Assembly: GCF_027580225.2 (NCBI RefSeq)
Contig: NC_073360.2
Span: forward strand, 10,780,501-10,844,500
Reading direction: 5' to 3'
From: Misgurnus anguillicaudatus
Lineage: Eukaryota > Chordata > Actinopteri > Cypriniformes > Cobitidae
Length of the DNA: 64,000 bases
Shown: piece after piece, positions 10,768 through 22,978 of the stretch
Layout: each line of letters begins with the position of its first letter
Position numbering within the stretch: the first letter of the stretch is position 1
Program-made: the position numbers and the translations under genes
The notes under the pieces: model-generated
Told to the model about the DNA's origin: nothing
Databases searched by the model: none
What the model saw: only the letters and a program-made list of their open reading frames with translations

Positions 10768-12980
10768 CGAGCATATTCACTGGACATCGGTTAATTTCGT
10801 CTTTGGTTGCGCCTAAAGGTTTCATGTATGAAAACAGCACCATGTCAGCGTAGAGCATACAGAACTGGAAGCGATCTACTATGCTTAACAGGAATGCGAA
10901 AGTAAGTTGCGCATATACCCTATAATTCTTGAACATTGTTTTGCCAAGTTATCAATTAGGAACACAAGAAATTGGTTTTATATGGGTTGTAATAAACATG
11001 AACTCTGTGAAACTCACTGCTGAAGCAGAGACTGTCTTGCAAAGCAATAACTGTATGTGCTGTAGTGTTAGACACAATGATGACGGCAATCGACAAACAC
11101 CATTATATAAAAATAAAGAGTTAATAAACATAGTCGTACAACACATAACTAGCAGCGGTGACAAACAACAACAACAGCATAAATAAAGCAAACAGCTACA
11201 CAAGCATATTTTAACAGGTAGTGCATAATTTATTCGTGCTGCAGTGCATGCTGGGAGCTCGAAACCTCAAATCACCAAATCAGCAATACTGTTCAATGTG
11301 AAGTTGTTCAGTTAGGGCTGTAATACTACTGCGGCAACATTCGGGGTAATATAATTGGCTTAACATGTTTTTTTATGTAGATTTAAAGTCATTTGTTGAT
11401 ATTGGTAACACAAACAGCCCACAAGGAAAATGCAATTGCTTTTCTTTACATTGTGGTGTGTTAAACTTTCACAGTAAGAAAAAAATACAATGGTGCATTG
11501 CTCAAAATATCTTCAGCAGAACAAAGATATTTATGAAGGTAAAGTAAACAATGACAGGATTTTTTTTAATCTATTTTCATTTTTGACACCTGCGACTATC
11601 AGGTTCATATTGTTTCCTAGTTTCCGAGCTGCAGTTCAGCAAACCCAAAGTCTTGCTGTCATCTCTTTTGTCAACCTTTTGATTTTTGGCCCCAACAGGG
11701 CTCCGGGGAGTAGATAGAAACTGTTACCTATCTGCCTATTTTTTTTTTCAAAATTATTCACACAGCTTAACGCATTATCATAGATAAACACACACAGAGC
11801 AAAAATAGTCGTGCCGTTAAAGTTCCTAACGCAGAAACGTCAATCAAACGCATCTTCCTTTTTATTTGCACTAGACATCAGCTGTCACAAGTTTAAGTGA
11901 CGGCTGTCGCCTGGCTGAACGGATAAAAAACGTTCCCATGGCCCCAAAGGTGTGCACCCTTGTGCACGCGAGACCTCTGATATTCAGCAGGAAGGCATAT
12001 GTGCGAAATCTAACCACGACGTTTTTTTACAAAAATCCGTCTTTAGGAAATTAAGACAATGCGGTTGAACAAAACAGCCTGAAGAGCTGCTACAAAGCCT
12101 CTTTTGTCTCTGAATGAATTAGCATAAGCTATAAGTCTCTTTCTAAATGCTAAAAAATTAGTAACCTAAAAGCAAATGGTTTTGAGATTCCAGTCCAACA
12201 GCTGAAGTGCTCTTGTGGGTCTTTAGGAGAAAAGCAGTTTTTGTCCACAGCGGAGGTCCCGGAGCAGAGGTCCCAGAGTCATTAATCATGGCCATCTTTT
12301 GAGCTGCCAGTCCTTACAAAAGGTGACCCGGCTTTTCAATAGGCTTGGCAATAAAGAGGCTGTTTAAGGGGGGTTAGATATAGTTTACTGTGGATTACTG
12401 CCACAGTGTCGCACATTTATATTACAGTGACATTAAAGAGCTTATCTGTTGTGATTCAGACATATTGTCCCACTTGTAGTGCATTTGTTTTTTGGCTTTA
12501 AAGAGGATCTAGACCTACATTTAATCATGGTTACGCCTTCTGATGTTGATTTGTGAGTTGATTTATGAATCATTGCTGTTTTTATTTAATTTTTTTAAGT
12601 GTTTTAATAGGCTTAGAAAGAGTGAATCTCATAAAGGAATCATCAATGCACAATGATTCAATAAAACGCAGTAAAACATGGTAAAGCATATACATGAAAA
12701 AATATTGAATTGGTTTAACATATGGTTGGGTAAATATTGGACAGAACCAACTAATGGGTTATAAATCTATGCTGGGGTGTTTTAACTTGTGGTTGGCTAT
12801 AAAGACAACCCAGCGTAGGTTTAATTATAGACGGTTTCAGGAGTAATAAGCAGTTTTTGTCCAATTCTGTCCATTATGCTTTATATTTCTCTCTTCAAAA
12901 TAGTTTCTTGACATTTATGTAAGCTTAAACTGATGTGTGTTTCCCATATCAAGAACATATATCGAAGTTCAAATGAACTA

Positions 12981-13200
12981 CACACTAAAAAATGCCCTGT
13001 GTTGGGTTAAAAATGGACGAAGCCAACCGTTGGGTTGTAATTTCACCTATGCTGGGTTGTTTCAACCCAAATGCTGGGTTGTTTTAACCCATTGTTGAAT
13101 AAAATGTATACATTTTCTGGGTTAATTTTACTCAATGGCTGGGTTCGTCCCTATTTGTCCCAGCACTGGGTTGAAAATAACCCAGCATTTTTTTGGAGTG
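12981..13200. mobile_element. TA-flanked MITE of the GGGTTG/AACCCA family (uninterrupted copy)
   Basis: TA flanks both sides (12979-12980, 13201-13202). Ends are CACACTAAAAAATGC and GCATTTTTTTGGAGTG. The interior contains CTGGGTTGTTTTAACCCA and ATGGCTGGGTTCGTCC. It serves as the reference for the split copy at 1658-2123. Part of an apparent 126-residue frame starting at 13071 is only this repeat being read through. Confidence 0.75.
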
Positions 13201-14720
13201 TATATACTACATACAGATGCCATATAAAAAGGAAAGGGTGGGGAAAGGGGGAATTAGTAAATCAAATAAACATTGTTAGGATGTCAACCAACTTTATTGT
13301 ATATTCTGTTTTATATACATCAGTGCTCGCTCCATCAATAGATGCCGCGGATGCAAAAAGTGCTCTTGGGTCTGAAAACTGTCCAGCATACAGTTTAATC
13401 TATTACAGATCGCACAATCCGTGCAGTCTGACACATTTGATGCGGATCTGAGCTCTTGCAGGAAATAAAATGAATCAAGCAGTGAAATGTTAAGCGAGCC
13501 TCCGAGAAAACAACGACCCAACCTCTAATCAACTTCATAAATCCACATTGACACGTTTAAGATCTCCTCTGCTGCTCCAGGGCCGGGTGATATCTTGTCC
13601 ACGGAGGATCCGGGGACTTATAAATTGATGTCAGGTTACGTGATGCACTGTTGCTGTGCATCTACAGATATATTTCTCTTGTCTGCACGCAGCCATTTTG
13701 TTTTTTGCACTGGGCAGCATTGCGTGATTTAGTCCGAGACGCATGCATTGGTGCGAAGCAGCTTTTATTTTTATGGTGGGTTGTTTTGTACAATGCTGTT
13801 GGTGGTGTAATGATGTTGGTCGAGGATGGTGGATTACAAAGGCAGACAATGATACGTAGTTTAGCACAGATCTGTTATTTGATTTCTTCTGTACAACACC
13901 AAAGGAAATGTTTTGCAGCAGGCAGATTGAATATGAATTGATGTTCAGATTGCCGTCCAACACAAAGGATGTATATGCACTATAAAATGCAAGATATTTT
14001 AGATGTTTCAATCCATTCAATGGGTGTAAGGAACAGAACACGTTTTAACCCAGTATTTTTTTGAAATCTTCAAAATCTCATTCAAACTTTTTAATATATT
14101 GGTGTTCTTGATATTACACCTATGAGATTAACCAATGATATTAAATCATATTTAAATAGTAATGGATTTGGTTCTGCATGCATATGAGTAAATTTTTTAA
14201 ATTTTTATGCGAATTACTCAAACTTTTCTGTGTTTTTGTGAATTATAATAAGTCTTTTATTAATGAGTCCTGAACAGTGCTGGTTTGCTGCTCCTGATAA
14301 AAGTCCTAAAAGTGCATTGTTGCATCGAACAGCGATTCACATCATATAAACAGCAGAGCCCACAGAACGACACCCGCCACTTAAAAATCTGCTGCAAATG
14401 CAGGTTTTCTCTCAGAGGCGGGTTAAAATAGGAGGGCGGGGGATTTGAGTCGTAAAGTTTACAGGCGCTACGCTTGTTGTGCTGTATTTTATCAAAATGG
14501 ATTCTGCTCCAAAATCTGCTGTGCTGTCCTGACTGAGAGGGCTATTTTAAAAGATTGAACAGAAATCTTTCTTCTTTAATGATTGTCTGTTTTCATGTCA
14601 GAAATGTTACTGTAGAAATTTGCTTGACGCTGCAACTTTAGTTTATTTATTTGTTAACAAGCGCACATTTGAACTGTGAACAGAAAGCTTGCAAGTGATC
14701 CCAAGTGACATGGTTAAAAT

Positions 14721-15303
14721 TAGGGTTGTTCCGAATCCGATACCAGTATCGGAAATGCGTCCGATACCAAAAAAATTCAGGCATTGGAATCGGCGAGTAC
14801 TTGAACCTATGTAACGATCCCAGTACCATTTTCTTAATAAACCTTGTAATGCCCGTTATAGCTAACACTAAAGCGAAACTCATTTCTTCTTCGCTGCTCT
14901 GAATGCAAACACCAGGAAGTTACCACATGCGTGACGCAACCACTGTTTACTTAGAGTGGCGAAGAAATGAAAGCGTGCAGCCGTATGTCCGCTGTTTGTT
15001 AGTATTTCAGACTAATAAAACATTGATATGTCTCATATGCCATGCTGTATTTTCTATGGGTTGCACAAGTATTAATAACTTTAAACGAGTAGCTTATTAT
15101 AGCATTTGAAGACGCTTCACCACGAAAAACAAGATGGTTACACTAGTTTCTTATGTCACTTCATCAGGGCTTGTAGTTTGTACAGTTGTATATTATACAG
15201 ATACACACCCAGGTATCGGATCGGTACTCGGTATCGGCCGATACCCCGAGCCCAGGTATCGGAATCGTTATCGGGAAGAGAAAATGGTATCTGAACATCT
15301 CTA
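14721..15303. mobile_element. Non-autonomous hAT element with 8-bp target duplication
   Basis: GTTAAAAT is duplicated exactly at 14713-14720 and 15304-15311. The inverted ends are TAGGGTTGTTCCGAATCCGA and TATCTGAACATCTCTA, with ATACCAGTATCGGAA and GGTATCGGAATCG motifs just inside. The 583-base interior has short open frames but none resembling a hAT transposase. Confidence 0.85.
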
Positions 15304-15315
15304 GTTAAAATAGAC

Positions 15316-15369
15316 GAGTAGTTAAATCATACCTGGAGAAACGAGTAGTTAAATCATACCTGGAGAAAC
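15316..15369. repeat. 27-bp tandem duplication
   Basis: Two identical adjacent copies of a 27-base unit (GAGTAGTTAAATCATACCTG then GAGAAAC) start at 15316 and 15343. The duplication lies between the hAT element and the AT microsatellite and looks recent, since no mismatch is seen. Confidence 0.9.
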
Positions 15370-15382
15370 AATCACATGAGTC

Positions 15383-15383
<1 letters not shown>

Positions 15384-15453
<70 letters not shown>

Positions 15454-15474
15454 TTTTTTAAATTGATAAAAAAA

Positions 15475-15550
<76 letters not shown>
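15384..15550. repeat. Interrupted (AT)n microsatellite
   Basis: Two pure AT dinucleotide tracts of roughly 65-75 bases each are separated by a ~27-base AT-rich spacer. The tract ends about 530 bases before the tenm4 start-codon exon. It gives an artefactual IYIYIY reading frame on the minus strand. Each tract is self-complementary and could extrude or slip. Confidence 0.97.
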
Positions 15551-15553
<3 letters not shown>

Positions 15554-16079
15554 TATGATAAAAAATTGGGATTTTGATGATATTTGCTAGTGGAATAAAA
15601 ATAGATGACGTACAATTGTTTCACACAAATAAACACATAAAAGAATGAAAAAAAAATAGTTTATACATCTGCACAAATATTACAATGTTGAGTAAAAAAT
15701 AAACATTTACCAACTTTTTTTTATCCTTATGTGAAATTCAGGCTACAAAGTCTCATAATCTAATTTTGAGATTTGGAGCATCAAAGTTTGATTTCACATT
15801 GATTTCAATCTTTGACATGACCTTTCTCAATATTAAAGAAATCAAGGTTATATTTTTTACAAATTGTGATACATTTTTCAAATTTATGTGTGAATGGACA
15901 CTTCAGTACACTTTCTTCAAGTAATGAATCAGAGTTTAAATCAGTTCATTGAAAATAAATCAAACTCTAACAATATTTTTGCTGTGAAAGAATTTATAAA
16001 TTGTGAATATTCTGAACATACAAATGCATAAATGTTATGTGTGTTTAACTCAACCTTTTATCTGCATCTCTTTCTTTAG

Positions 16080-16140
16080 AATCATAAGGACTGATTCAGT
16101 TTTTCCTTCGTTTGATGTTGAGTCGAGAGACAAGATTGCC
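16080..16140 (+). other. tenm4: tenm4 5' UTR part of the start-codon exon, with splice acceptor
   Basis: The exon is preceded by a pyrimidine-rich tract ending in TTTCTTTAG at 16071-16079, a good 3' splice site, so the exon should start at 16080 and carry 61 bases of 5' UTR before the ATG. The frame stays open upstream of the acceptor, but that stretch does not resemble a teneurin, so I read it as intron. This implies at least one non-coding 5' exon further upstream, inside or left of the window; I could not identify it. Confidence 0.7.
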
Positions 16141-16363
16141 ATGGAAGTGAAAGAACGCAGACCTTACCGCTCCCTGACCTCCAGACGGGACACGGAGCGT
16201 CGGTACACCAGCTCATCAGCCGACAGCGAGGATGGCAAGCTCAACCCAAAGTCTTACAGCTCCAGTGAGACCCTCAAAGCTTTCGACCAGGACTCCAGAT
16301 TAGCTTATGGCAGCCGGGTCAAAGACGTTGTGCACCATGAGGCCGACGAGTTCAGCAGGCAGG
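16141..16363 (+). CDS. tenm4: Teneurin-4 coding exon 1: start of the cytoplasmic N-terminal domain (partial gene)
   Basis: This exon encodes the first 74 residues of a teneurin, a large type II membrane protein that acts in trans-synaptic adhesion and axon guidance. It begins [20 protein letters not shown] and contains the family-typical stretches [30 protein letters not shown] and RVKD. This is the conserved start of the Ten_N intracellular domain; the second residue is E where most relatives I recall have D. The wording [10 protein letters not shown] fits teneurin-4 better than teneurins 1-3. The ATG at 16141 sits in a strong context (GCCATGG) and matches the family start. The basic run around residues 4-21 has no obvious function in the sequence alone. 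The exon ends after one base of a glycine codon, with donor GTAAGG at 16364, and joins in frame to 22706. The paralogue assignment is by recognition, not alignment. Confidence 0.93.
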
Positions 16364-17539
16364 GTAAGGAGAACAAGATTTCTTACCAGGATGGCATGGA
16401 TCAAACTACTGGTTGACTTTAAGGCATAAATCCGATTTTAGTTAGATTGATTAAGGCACAAATCAGATTATCATATTGATTGTTTACTGTGAAAGCTGTT
16501 TTTTGAACTTGCATGTTTAATGCACATTTATCTTGGGACCACAACTAAGTGTACCTAAACAAGGGCCAAATTTGCATGTTGTTTCAATAGGTATTGTAAG
16601 ATAAGGTTTTACTAGGAAAACTTGAATAAAAAAATCCTTCGGACATGTAAGTTAGCCAATTGGTAGTATCTGGCGCTTATGCACATTTACATTTTGCCAC
16701 ATGCTTTAATGCATTGACTTGTGTATTTAGGAATGTTTGTAAATCATATTAGGAGTATTGATTCACAGATTGTTACTCAAATGATTTGAATGATCTAGAA
16801 GTCAATATTTTAACATTTTAATGAATTAATTATAATCCTGTTTTTAAAAAAGCAAATACATGACCAAATATTACCCATATGAATAACCCTGTTGAAAGGA
16901 CCATCATTGCTTGTCACCAGAATCCTTCAATAATGACATTTTCCCAGCATGGATTACTGATGTCCCAACCAGGTTTCTTATTTAGCTTAGCCAGCAAACC
17001 TACTTTGGTTAACCATTTCCATTTGAAGCACCAACCCAGTGGATTGTTTACAATATAGCTGTGCTGGTCCACCAGCTATACCAGCACCAAACTAGCACTA
17101 ACCAGTATGGAAATGGGTGCCTTTTCAGAAGGGACTGCCACGCAATGTGCAACACTGCAAAAATGCAGCAGCAATTATAGCATGAAAAGGTGTTCTTACA
17201 GCGTACAAACGGAAGACTTGAGAAGTTCAACAGCCGAGGAGAAAAAGGCTGAATAAGCTTTATTTTACACCATCTCAAGGAAAACAACCAATGTGCTATG
17301 CATCATCAACTCTTTATTTAAAGGGTATACATGTATTTACACTGAAAACAGGATCAGGCCACAGTAGCTTTGTGTTTCGAAATCATGTGTGTTGCCTCAC
17401 TGCTTATAGTTTACATAGGCAGCTGCCACAAAAACCTCAAAATTGAGCCATGAAGCGCTCCACATAGGCAGCAACCGCACTGAAGAAAAGCCTCTTAATA
17501 AATGCCTATAGCTGCACTAAACCATCCATACTACTTATG

Positions 17540-20500
17540 TCAAAGTTACTCAAAGGTACATATTAGTATCTCAAAGGTACATATTAGTATCTCAAAGGTA
17601 CATATTAGTATCTCAGAGGTACAAATTAGAATCTCTTAATTACATATTAGAATCTCAAAAGTACATATTAGTATCTCAAAGTTACAAATTAGTATCTCAA
17701 AAGTACATATTAGTACCTCACATGTACATATTAGTATCTCAAAGTTACATATTAGTATCGCAAAGATACATATTTTGAGATACCAATAGTTACAAATTAG
17801 TATCTCAAAGTTACATATTAGTACCTCAGATGTACATATTAGTAACTCAAAGTTACATATTAGTATCACAAAGATACATATTTTGAGATACTAATAGTTA
17901 CAAATTAGTATCTCAAAGTTACATATTAGTATCGCAAAAATACATATTTTGAGATACTATTGGGTACATTTTAGAATCTCAAAGATACATATTTTGAGAT
18001 ACTAAAATGAACATATTAGTATCTCAAAGGTACATATTAGTATCTCAAAAGTACATATTAGAATCTCAAAAGTACATTTTAGAATTTCAAAAGTACATAT
18101 TAGTATCTCAAAGTTACAAATTAGTATCTCAAAAGTACATATTAGTACATCAGATGTACATATTAGTATCTCAAAGTTACATATTAGTATCTCAAAGGTA
18201 CATATTTGTATTTCAAAGGCACATATTAGTATCTCAGAGGTACAAATAAGTATCTCAAAAGTACATTTTAGAATCTCAAAAGTACATATTAGAATCTCAA
18301 AAGTACATATTAGTATTTCAAAGTTAAAAATTAGTATCTCAAAAGTACATATTAGTACCTCAGATGTACATATTAGTATCTCAAAGTTACATATTAGTAT
18401 CACAAAGATACATATTTTGAGATACTAATATTTACAAATAAGTATCTCAAAGTTACATATTAGTATCTCAAAAATACATATTTTGAGATACTATTAGGTA
18501 CATTTTAGTATCTCAAAGATACATATTTTGAGATACTAAAATGTACATATTAGTATCTCAAAAGTACATATTAGAATCTTAAAAGTACATTTTAGAATTT
18601 CAAAAGTACATATTAGTATCTCAAAGTTACATATTAGTATCTCAAAGGTACATATTTGTATTTTAAAGGCACATATTAGTATCTCAGAGGTACAAATTAG
18701 TATCTCAAAAGTACATTATAGAATCTCAAAAGTACATATTAGAATCTCAAAAGTACATATTAGTATTTCAAAGTTACAAATTAGTATTTCAAAAGTACAT
18801 ATTAGTACCTCAGATGTACATATTAGTATCTCAAAGTTACATATTAGTATCTCAAAGGTACATATTTGTATTTTAAAGGCACATATTAGTATCTCAGAGG
18901 TACAAATTAGAATCTCTTAATTACATATTAGTACCTCACATGTACATATTAGTATCTCAAAGTTACAAATTAGTATTTCAAAAGTACATATTAGTACCTC
19001 AGATGTACATATTAGTATCTCAAAGTTACATATTAGTATCTCCAAGATACATATTTTGAGATACTAATAGGTACATATTAGTATCTCAAAGTTACATATT
19101 AGTATCTCAAAGGTACATATTTGTATTTTAAAGGCACATATTAGTATCTCAGAGGTACAAATTAGTATCTCAAAAGTACATTATAGAATCTCAAAAGTAC
19201 ATATTAGAATCTCAAAAGTACATATTAGTATTTCAAAGTTACAAATTAGTATTTCAAAAGTACATATTAGTACCTCAGATGTACATATTAGTATCTCAAA
19301 GTTACATATTAGTATCTCCAAGATACATATTTTGAGATACTAATAGGTACATATTAGTATCTTAAAGGAACATATTAGTATCTCAAACGTACAAATTAGT
19401 ATCTTAGAGGTACATATTTGTATTTCAAAGGCACATATTAGTATCTCAGAGGTACAGATTAGTATCTCAAAAGTACATTTTAGAATCTCAAAAGTACATA
19501 TTAGAATCTCAAAAGTACATATTAGTATTTCAAAGTTACAAATTAGTATCTCAAAAGTACATATTAGTACCTCAGATGTACATATTAGTACCTCAGATGT
19601 ACATATTAGTATCTCAAAGATACATATTTTGAGATACTAATAGGTACATAATAGTATCTCAAAGGTACAAATTAGTATCTCAAAGGTACAAATTAGTATC
19701 TCAAAGGTACAAATTAGTATCTCAAAGTTACATATTAGTATCACAAAGATACATATTTTGAGATACTAATAGTTACAAATAAGTTTCTCAAAGTTACATA
19801 TTAGTATCTCAAAAATACATATTTTGAGATACTATTAGGTACATTTTAGTATCTCAAAGATACATATTTTGAGATACTAAAATGTACATATTAGTATCTC
19901 AAAAGTACATATTAGAATCTTAAAAGTACATTTTAGAATTTCAAAAGTACATATTAGTATCTCAAAGTTACATATTAGTATCTCAAAGGTACAAATTTGT
20001 ATTTTAAAGGCACATATTAGTATCTCAGAGGTATAAATTAGTATCTCAAAAGTACATTATAGAATCTCAAAAGTACATATTAGAATCTCAAAAGTACATA
20101 TTAGTATTTCAAAGTTACAAATTAGTATTTCAAAAGTACATATTAGTACCTCAGATGTACATATTAGTATCTCAAAGTTACATATTAGTATCTCCAAGAT
20201 ACATATTTTGAGATACTAATAGGTACATATTAGTATCTCAAAGGAACATATTAGTATCTCAAAGGTACAAATTAGTATCTCAGAGGTACACATTTGTATT
20301 TCAAAGGCACATATTAGTATCTCAGATGTACAGATTAGTATCTCAAAAGTACATTTAAGAATCTCAAAAGTACATATTAGAATCTCAAAAGTACATATTA
20401 GTATTTCAAAGTTACAAATTAGTATCTCAAAAGTACATATTAGTACCTCAGATGTACATATTAGTACCTCAGATGTACATATTAGTATCTCAAAGATACA

Positions 20501-20780
20501 TATTTTGAGATACTAATAGGGACATATTAGTATCTCAAAGGTACAAATTAGTATCTCAGAGATACAAATTAGAATCTCAAAGGTACATATTAGTATCTCA
20601 AAGGTACATATTAGTATCTCAAAGGTACATATTAGTATCTCAGATGTACATATTAGTATCTCAAAGTTATATATTAGTATCGCAAAGATACATATTTTGA
20701 GATGCTAATAGGTACATATATTAGTATCATAAAGGTACATATTAGTATTTCAAAGTTACATATTTGTACCAATAGCATAC
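17540..20780. repeat. ~3.2 kb array of 21-bp minisatellite units with embedded palindromes
   Basis: The array is built from a 21-base unit of consensus GTACATATTAGTATCTCAAA plus G, roughly 150 copies with base changes. At many points, about 16 by eye, the unit is followed by its own reverse complement as CAAAGATACATATTTTGAGA, so the array is dotted with hairpins. Variant units marked by AAAGGCACATATTAGTATC recur at about 18215, 18664, 18875, 19129, 19427, 20005 and 20303. The interval 298 appears twice, 876 bases apart, which points to duplication of multi-unit blocks. Because 21 is divisible by three, some frames stay open and give seven-residue repeats (for example FEILICT on the minus strand); these are not genes. 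Confidence 0.97.
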
Positions 20781-20992
20781 GTATCTGTACCTAATGATAT
20801 ATATTCGACCTTTTTTGAAAGGCACTTCCCCAGTAACAGATGGGGTGCATTTAAAAACAATCTAACACTGTATGTACTCTGTACTCACTGTGTAACTGTG
20901 TAATTTCTAGGTACCAACGCTAAACCTAACCAATATTAGGTACATATAGTATCAGTTTGGGGGGGTATGTGGACTGTAAGTATACTGTAAGT

Positions 20993-21186
20993 CAGGGGTA
21001 GGCAATGTCGGTCCTGGAGTGTCGATGTCCTGCAGAGTTTTGCTCCAATCCTAATAAAACCTTGCCTACCTATAGTTTTCAGGTGACTTTTAAGACCTTG
21101 ATTAGCTTGTTCGGGTGTGCTTGATTAGAGCTGAAGCTAAACTCTGCAGGACATCAGCACTCCAGTACCGACATTGCCTACCCCTG
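20993..21186. mobile_element. Short non-autonomous hAT element with 8-bp target duplication
   Basis: CTGTAAGT is duplicated exactly at 20985-20992 and 21187-21194. The ends CAGGGGTAGGCAATGTCGGT and ACCGACATTGCCTACCCCTG are a perfect 20-base inverted repeat, and pairing continues inward (CCTGGAGTG against CACTCCAG with slippage; GTCCTGCAGAGTTT against AAACTCTGCAGGAC). Length 194 bases; no coding capacity. Confidence 0.9.
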
Positions 21187-22705
21187 CTGTAAGTGCTTGT
21201 ACTGTTACATAAGGTGCAACCCTACTGATACAATAACAATGTTCTCATTTGTCCATCAGCTTTTCTCACTTTATTTAACTGAGCATGCAACAATGCATTC
21301 TGGGATTGCCTTCTCTGTAAATGGATGTGCGATGTTGCCTTATTATTTTGGCCAAACTAGGTTTCTTAAGAGGCAGCATAATTAAATTGTCTAGTTTTTG
21401 GAACACAATGGTCGTGTTGAGAGCGTTCCTGTGTTCCACTTCAGTAAACAGCAGGCATTTGATTTACACTGAACAATATCCAAATGCCCCTCTGATGCTA
21501 GCTTTCGATATCCTATTTTTATCGGCGAGTCCTAACAGGCATATTTTTCTCGCACAGAATTTGGCAACAAGTCACCTTAACTCGCCAAAGAATTGCACCC
21601 CTACGCTGTTGCTGAAATTGTAAGATGTGTTAAGTATCAATTTGGAATCAAATGATGAGCTTAAAGGTTACAACCCCTCATTCAAACAGTTCGTTCAATG
21701 AAGATGTGTGCTTCCTGGGATTTTAACGAACAACTTTGGCACCGCTAACACCATCCTCCATCAGTCGAGCAACAAAACGGTACTCATGGTGCTACTTACT
21801 GTAACTGCATGACAAAAATGTACCACAGCCAAGTAATACAATGTAAGAAGAGACCTGAAAGGGGGTGCCATCGAGCTCGACTTCAATGGAAGCCACAAAA
21901 CCATATTTGTTTTTATATTTGAGAGGTTTATTTGATAATTACAAAAAATCCCTGACACATGACCCACATGTTTCCTTTAAAGCGAGAGATGTTTTTTCCC
22001 TGATCACTGTGCTCTCCGACTTCATATTGAAGCTGATATCTATTACATTTACTTTCTGACACGAGATGAAGTATTGCAGGCTTTGGCGGATCTCATCTTG
22101 CAGGCTGAAGATGCACGAGGCATCTTTCAGATACGCTTCAGAGACTGATTGCATTCAAACAATTAAGAGACTGCGGTGACGATTTGATCCCCTGTTAATA
22201 TATTTCACCCGCTATGAAAAAGCAATAGCTAAAAGTGGAAAGATAAAAGGAACGCTGAATGCGGCGTTGCAGCTTTACCATTAGCGTGCCGGAACTTTAA
22301 TGAGAGAGGGTTACCGTGAATGCTGATTGGCTGATGTCTTTTATGACCTTCTAATGTGTCCAGTTGATGGTGACTTATATCCGTTTCCTCTCCATGAATA
22401 CTAAATGCATCAGACACACTTACATTTATTGCATTCACTCTCAAGCATGAATGTGTAATTTCCTTTTCTCGTATGTTTGGCCTTTGCATGCTCTAAATGT
22501 TTATAGAGGTTGTGCACACCCAAAGAAGGTTGAGTCTTGAATATAAACTTCTTGTTATGTATGCACAAGTGGCATATGTTGCATATGTTTCTCTACAAGT
22601 TGAGTAACAAGAACCCTATATTAGCAGTCTACTAGACAGAAGATAGAGGATGCTCTCATGGATTACTTAACTCGGTTTAGTAATAATTATCTCTTGTCCC
22701 TACAG

Positions 22706-22978
22706 GTGCAGACTTCTCTCTTAGAGACATGGCCTTTGCTGATCCAGTGTTGCCCCATATGACATCATATAGGACAGAAATGGGCCTGCCCCATCGTGAC
22801 TACTCTGTCAGCGTGGGCTCGGATGCTGACACCGAAACGGATGGGATCATGTCCCCGGAGCACGCTGTCCGTCTCTGGGGTCGCAGCAATCCCAAATCCG
22901 GCCGTAGCTCCTGCCTATCCAGCAGAGCCAACTCCAACCTCACCTTAACCGACACGGAGCACGAAAACACAGAAAACG
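22706..22978 (+). CDS. tenm4: Teneurin-4 coding exon 2: cytoplasmic N-terminal domain, continued
   Basis: The acceptor CCCTACAG ends at 22705 and the donor GTAAGT starts at 22979. The exon is 273 bases, enters and leaves in phase 1, and adds 91 residues. The split codon with exon 1 gives Gly, followed by ADFSLRDM, then [33 protein letters not shown] and [20 protein letters not shown] followed by EHENTEN. The [18 protein letters not shown] block is the clearest teneurin-4-like signature in the window. The serine/threonine-rich stretch is a plausible phosphorylation region, which is inference. There is an in-frame ATG at 22729, but continuity with exon 1 shows it is internal. Translation beyond the donor gives an unrelated tail and a stop at about 23018, as expected for intron. 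Confidence 0.94.

Larger units (their letters stand above)
1..16079 (+). other. Upstream intron or 5' region of tenm4
   Basis: No protein-coding exon could be supported here. The sequence is AT-rich with transposon remnants listed separately. Bases 1-1650 hold nothing I recognise apart from a short CpG-rich patch at about 290-390. Bases 8040-9240 and 10770-12970 also show no clear repeat or gene. The strong acceptor at 16071-16079 means a donor of a 5' non-coding exon must lie upstream, here or beyond the left edge. Confidence 0.7.
16364..22705 (+). other. tenm4 intron 1 (about 6.3 kb)
   Basis: The intron is bounded by the GTAAGG donor and CCCTACAG acceptor. About half of it is a 21-bp minisatellite array, followed by a small hAT-type element. 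Bases 16370-17540 contain only unremarkable AT-rich DNA, with a CCAGC-rich patch near 16970-17110 that may be the remains of an inverted-repeat element. Bases 21190-22700 show no repeat I recognise. Confidence 0.85.

Noticed and set aside
13071..13451. 126-codon plus-strand frame
   Set aside because: The start lies inside a MITE and the rest has no recognisable domain or protein-like composition.
13631..14041. 136-codon minus-strand frame with an overlapping 96-codon plus-strand frame
   Set aside because: Overlapping open frames on both strands without any family resemblance indicate absence of stops, not coding.
15349..15636. Minus-strand poly-IY frame
   Set aside because: This is the AT dinucleotide repeat read in one frame.
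16003..16140. In-frame upstream extension of the teneurin start exon from an ATG at 16003
   Set aside because: It crosses a strong splice acceptor at 16071-16079 and the added residues do not resemble teneurins. The ATG at 16141 has better context and matches the family start.
17636..18403. Minus-strand frames with seven-residue repeats (FEILICT type) and a plus-strand partner (YILVSQK type)
   Set aside because: They come from the 21-bp minisatellite, whose unit length is a multiple of three. Both strands are open in places and no start context or flanking coding sequence exists.
17540..20780. CRISPR-like array
   Set aside because: Units are contiguous 21-mers without unique spacers, in a vertebrate genome.
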